Shown: one piece after another, positions 3,593 to 6,541 of the stretch
How positions within the stretch are numbered: position 1 is the first letter of the stretch
How the letters are laid out: each line of letters opens with the position of its first letter
Source of the DNA: Pseudomonadota bacterium
GTDB lineage: Bacteria > Myxococcota > Polyangia > Polyangiales > Polyangiaceae
Length of the DNA: 6,541 nucleotides
Direction: 5' to 3'
Assembly (NCBI GenBank): GCA_023419055.1
Contig: JAEZYO010000916.1
Span: forward strand, 1-6,541
Translations under genes and position numbers: made by a program
Notes under the pieces: generated by a model
Database searches by the model: none
What the model was told of the DNA's origin: nothing
What the model saw: the letters and a program-made list of their open reading frames with translations, nothing else

Positions 3593-6286
3593 TCAATTCA
3601 GAGCGGAAGCCTCGCTGGATACGAGCGCGGTCCCGTGGTCGCCTCGTTGCACTTCCACGGTACCCACCTGGGCGTGGATGGGATCCGCGCCGATCGTGCC
3701 GTGAAGCTCCTCGAGGTACGCGGGCGAGCTCACTCGTTCGAGCTCGTCCCGCGCGCGCGATAGGCGCTCCCCGATGCCGAGCCGCTCGGCCTCGTCGGAA
3801 TGACTCGCGAGGGACAAGAACTCGTTCAACGTCTTCACGTGTCGCTCCCAGAGCGAGACGTCTCGAGCTTGCTTGATCGCGAGCCTCTCCTTGTACCACT
3901 CGCTCTCGAGCAAGGCCTCGCGCGTGAAGAGCGCACGGATCTCCGGGTGGTGCACGTCCTTACCCTCGTAGTGACCGTGCGCCATGATGTGGAGCAAGGC
4001 GCGAAGCGGCGGGCAGGCGTCGCCGACGCTGCCGTCCGCGAAATACGCGAGCGCGACGCGCTGGTGCGCTTCCACGATGTTGTGGATCCCGTCCGCGAAT
4101 ACGGCGGCGTCTTGAATTTCCGGCTTCAAGATCTCTTCCGTGAACACCGCCGAGGGGTTGTCGAACACGCGCCCGAAGAAGGTGTGCACGAACTTCTGCG
4201 TGATGCGGTACCCGAGCCGACTCGCCAGCACCTTCTTGCCCCCGAACTCGTAGTCGGTGAGCTGCTCGAGGTGTCCCGACGCGATCAGGCGCGCCGGGTC
4301 GCGCTCCTGCGGGAAGAGACGACACCAGATCTCCGGGATCAGCACGCTCACGTCGTGATCGGCGCGGAAGCGCGGGCCGATGAAGCCCGCGGCCGAGCTG
4401 AAGCCCGCGTAGCCACAGAGCAACATCGAGACGAGCGCGTTGTTGAGATCGGCGGTCGCGCAGAGGGCGTTGAAGGGACCCTTGGTCAGGGCGCCCTCGC
4501 TGCCGGCGCCCGTCGTGCTCGGCGACTTTCCGGTGAGCGAGCACACGTAATCCATGAAGAGCTCCGGGAGCTCCTGGTAGTGGATGGGCCCGTACACGCA
4601 GAGGGCGCGTATGCCGTCCTCGGGCGCGTTGTTCCGCCGTCCGGAGAGCACGCTGATCACCGGGAAAATCACCGGTTCGTCGGCGTTCAGCCGCCGGTTC
4701 AGGCGCGCGCCCGTCTGCGCCACGTAGCGATCGCGCGCCTTCACCAGATCGGGGCGCGTCTGGAGGTAGCGCGGGTTCTTCGTGGGTTTGCCGCCGACCA
4801 GCCGCGGCCGCGCCGAGCAGATCGAGTACGCGTCTCCGTCCCGCGCCGCGTTGCGGCTCACGTGGCTACGCATGGGCTCCGTGAACGCGTCGTGGAGCGC
4901 GACGTTCTCGACCAGATCTTGCGCGTCGTCGGGCGTGAGCGGCTGGAAGTTCGAACAAAACAGGCCGAGGCGCGACATGTCCCACTCCGTCTGCTTGTCG
5001 AAGCCGGGGTGTATCGCGTCGTCGGGGCGCTGAAAGAGTCTGAACTCGCAGTTCTCGCTGATCTTGAGGCTCGGGTGGCCGTCGTACTCCTTCGGCAGCC
5101 CGAAGAGGCGCCGCGCCGGCACGACCACGGACGCCGAGATATCGTCCTCCATCTGCACCTTGTCGGCGGAGACGAAGTCCTGTCGGAGCTTGTACGTGCG
5201 CCAGGCGCCGCTCTCCGAGAAGCCGACGCGGAGGTAGCTGCCGACGAGCTTACGCCCGTCGTACTTGAGCTCGTGACCGAGCGCGCCGTTGATGATGTCC
5301 ACGCTGAAGTGCCGGCGCCAGTCGCTGCCCCAGTCCGTCCGGTAGAAGCGCTTGATCACGAACACGAGCGCCCGGACGTAGTTCGGAATGCTCTCGAGCC
5401 AGGCGTTGTACTCGGGCGTGTAGTCCGGGTTCGGCGTCAGGAGCTTGATGACCGAGCCGAGCGAGCGATCCGGCGACAAGATCGGCCGCGGCGAGGTGCG
5501 ATTCCCCGTCCCCGACGGCGGGCCCTGATCGGCGGCTTGCCTCAAATGCGGCTGAAGCGCGTCACGGAAGTCCCGCTCGAAAATGGCTTCGACGAGCGAA
5601 AGATCGTCCTCGAAGCTCGAGACGTAGACCGGCCCGTACAACACGGCGTCGATCAGGCTCTTCGAGATCTCCGATTTTCCGCCGCCGGACACGGTGCACG
5701 GCTTGTGACAGAAGGTGCCCTCCGCGACCGTCCCCACGAGCCGGTAGCTCGGCGCCGCGGGGTGCTTCTCCATCCGGATCTTGTAGCCGTTCGGCAGGAT
5801 GTACACCTGCCCCGGCAAGAGCTTCAGGTGCTGCTCCTCGTCTCGCAGCATCCACTTGATGTCTTGTCGCTTGAGGTGGAACTCGGCGTGCTCCGGCACG
5901 TAGTGCACGCTCGGGTAGAGGTTGTCCGTCGCGTACCCCGAGTCGTGGAGGGTGACCTCGTCACCCAAGAGCTCCACCGCCTCGGCGAAGCGGTGCGTGC
6001 TCTGTCGCGGGTCTGGAACGAAGTCGTCACCCAAGCTCACGGTGGCGAACGCGAGCGCGCCGCCCGCGTGCTCTTCCTCCGCGAGCCCGAAGAGGTTCGC
6101 GCTGAAGCTGATCTGCGTCTTTACCTCCTTCTTGCAGTACCCGTAGTAGTTGTCGGCGAGGATGGTGACCATCACGCCCGCCAGGCTGCGAGCGGTGATC
6201 TTGAACGCGCCGCCGTTGTTGTAGAGCTCGCCCTCGTCCGACCAACACATGCCAAGCTCGCGCTGCGCGGGTGTCGCCTCGCTCAC
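3593..6286 (-). CDS. Diphosphate-type phosphoenolpyruvate carboxykinase (PPi-PEPCK), apparently lacking the N-terminal domain
   Basis: PPi-PEPCK interconverts oxaloacetate plus PPi with phosphoenolpyruvate, CO2 and phosphate in the cytoplasm. The 897 residues carry PEPCK landmarks in order. YYGYCKK (47-53) corresponds to YGGEMKK of ATP-PEPCK, and His73 lies 20 residues after Lys53, matching the Mn-binding Lys/His pair. A P-loop-like VSGGGKSEIS (199-208) matches LSGTGKTTLS, and EDD (226-228) matches the second metal-binding motif. YYGYCKKEVKTQIS, GGGKSEISKS and TGKSPSTTGAGSEGALTKG (585-603) are what I remember as hallmarks of the PPi-dependent family of Propionibacterium, Actinomyces and Entamoeba. 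Remembered members have about 1,100 residues. Here the active-site Tyr is at about 47, not near 207 as in E. coli ATP-PEPCK, so the N-terminal domain with the substrate-binding Arg is missing. The start is GTG without a good ribosome-binding site; family-like residues (DLGLPH) continue upstream to an in-frame TAA at 6302-6304. An ATG at 6250 is another possible start. Truncated gene, recent pseudogene or sequence error are all possible. Confidence 0.78.
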   Translation of the reverse strand: MSEATPAQRELGMCWSDEGELYNNGGAFKITARSLAGVMVTILADNYYGYCKKEVKTQISFSANLFGLAEEEHAGGALAFATVSLGDDFVPDPRQSTHRFAEAVELLGDEVTLHDSGYATDNLYPSVHYVPEHAEFHLKRQDIKWMLRDEEQHLKLLPGQVYILPNGYKIRMEKHPAAPSYRLVGTVAEGTFCHKPCTVSGGGKSEISKSLIDAVLYGPVYVSSFEDDLSLVEAIFERDFRDALQPHLRQAADQGPPSGTGNRTSPRPILSPDRSLGSVIKLLTPNPDYTPEYNAWLESIPNYVRALVFVIKRFYRTDWGSDWRRHFSVDIINGALGHELKYDGRKLVGSYLRVGFSESGAWRTYKLRQDFVSADKVQMEDDISASVVVPARRLFGLPKEYDGHPSLKISENCEFRLFQRPDDAIHPGFDKQTEWDMSRLGLFCSNFQPLTPDDAQDLVENVALHDAFTEPMRSHVSRNAARDGDAYSICSARPRLVGGKPTKNPRYLQTRPDLVKARDRYVAQTGARLNRRLNADEPVIFPVISVLSGRRNNAPEDGIRALCVYGPIHYQELPELFMDYVCSLTGKSPSTTGAGSEGALTKGPFNALCATADLNNALVSMLLCGYAGFSSAAGFIGPRFRADHDVSVLIPEIWCRLFPQERDPARLIASGHLEQLTDYEFGGKKVLASRLGYRITQKFVHTFFGRVFDNPSAVFTEEILKPEIQDAAVFADGIHNIVEAHQRVALAYFADGSVGDACPPLRALLHIMAHGHYEGKDVHHPEIRALFTREALLESEWYKERLAIKQARDVSLWERHVKTLNEFLSLASHSDEAERLGIGERLSRARDELERVSSPAYLEELHGTIGADPIHAQVGTVEVQRGDHGTALVSSEASALN

Positions 6287-6306
6287 GTGCGGCAGGCCGA
6301 GATCTT

Positions 6307-6322
6307 ATCGACGTGCGTCGAT
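6307..6322. repeat. 6-bp perfect inverted repeat just upstream of the PPi-PEPCK open frame
   Basis: ATCGAC (6307-6312) and GTCGAT (6317-6322) flank a 4-base spacer. The repeat sits within 5 bases of the point where carboxykinase-like sequence ends. It may be an operator, a scar of rearrangement or chance. Confidence 0.35.
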
Positions 6323-6386
6323 CGGGTACCGCCAACGCGCCATCCGTCCCCAAACCGGCCATACGCTCGAGATCCATCAAATCGGC

Positions 6387-6392
6387 CCTCCT
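6387..6392 (-). promoter_or_regulatory. Strong Shine-Dalgarno sequence in a small hairpin, with an ATG out of frame with PPi-PEPCK
   Basis: On the reverse strand AGGAGG (6392-6387) is followed after 9 bases by ATG at 6377, and after 6 by an in-frame TTG at 6380. It is the best ribosome-binding site in the window. AGGAG can pair with CTCCT (6401-6397) around a GTAT loop, so access may be modulated. The ATG opens a 116-codon frame that overlaps the carboxykinase frame and is offset from it by one base. Its first residues (MDLERMAGLGTDGALAVP) look protein-like, but the remainder is plainly the shadow of the carboxykinase gene. Confidence 0.55.
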
Positions 6393-6541
6393 ATACAGGA
6401 GTCCGCCGAGTACCAGCGACGTGGAGCGGCGGCTACGCCGTTCTCCTCCGATTCGGGCTCGCTCGACCTACATCGAACGCGGCGACCCGACGACGCCCGC
6501 CCCGATTCGCGAGCGCGGCATAAAATCGCACTCTCACGGGA

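Larger units (their letters stand above)
6287..6541. other. Region upstream of PPi-PEPCK without a convincing gene
   Basis: I translated all three reverse frames. Apart from the six codons DLGLPH adjoining the carboxykinase frame, none shows carboxykinase-like sequence, and each has at least one stop. The forward frames read only as shadows. A TAAAAT at 6521-6526 on the plus strand could be a -10 element, but no matching -35 box is present. The stretch therefore holds the Shine-Dalgarno, the start-codon candidate and an inverted repeat described separately, and probably a promoter I cannot place. Confidence 0.5.

Noticed and set aside
3800..6523. A 907-codon open frame on the plus strand, antisense to the carboxykinase gene
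   Set aside because: Its composition is Arg/Val/Glu/Ala-rich with no recognisable domain, and it mirrors a frame with strong PEPCK motifs. Long antisense frames are expected opposite G/C-ending codons in high-GC DNA.
1..6541. Transfer RNA, ribosomal RNA, insertion sequences, CRISPR
   Set aside because: I saw no tRNA cloverleaf, transposase motif, terminal inverted repeat pair or repeat-spacer array on either strand.

Overview
The window is GC-rich DNA in which every confident gene uses G/C-rich third positions. Together with a lipoprotein carrying a long Gly/Ser/Ala tether, this points to a myxobacterium, most likely of the Polyangiales type. That placement is inferred from style and not proven by any marker gene.

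Layout, left to right. (1) Positions 1-313, minus strand: the N-terminus of a type I ABC exporter that runs off the left edge. (2) 314-496: a divergent intergenic region holding a perfect 9-bp inverted repeat (430-438/471-479) just upstream of the next gene. (3) 497-1273, plus: a ThuA-family protein. (4) 1274-1485: a compact regulatory region with a sigma70-like promoter, a 24-codon leader ORF containing seven consecutive aromatic codons (Tyr-Phe-Trp-Phe-Tyr-Phe-Trp), and two mutually exclusive RNA hairpins, the second being an intrinsic terminator. (5) 1486-2553, plus: a type I (AroFGH-class) DAHP synthase, the first enzyme of the shikimate pathway, with all metal ligands present. (6) 2563-2596: a hairpin between convergent genes. 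(7) 2604-3518, minus: a secreted lipoprotein with a probable jelly-roll C-terminal domain. (8) 3567-3588: an intrinsic terminator. (9) 3593-6286, minus: an 897-codon protein that I assign to diphosphate-type phosphoenolpyruvate carboxykinase (PPi-PEPCK). It appears to lack the N-terminal domain. (10) 6287-6541: no convincing gene, but a strong Shine-Dalgarno sequence and a start codon in a frame offset by one base from the PPi-PEPCK frame.

The most striking system is the DAHP synthase control region. Stalling of a ribosome in the aromatic run would leave 1388-1399 free to pair with 1438-1450, which disrupts the terminator at 1437-1468. Completion of the leader puts the ribosome over 1388-1399 and lets the terminator form. 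This is a textbook ribosome-mediated attenuator that could sense Phe, Tyr and Trp together. The second item of interest is the PPi-PEPCK gene. Family-like sequence continues a few codons upstream of its GTG start and then stops abruptly at an in-frame TAA, so the gene may be 5'-truncated, frameshifted or a shortened variant. DAHP synthase consumes phosphoenolpyruvate and PPi-PEPCK interconverts it with oxaloacetate. The two genes lie on opposite strands with separate signals, so any functional link is only suggestive.
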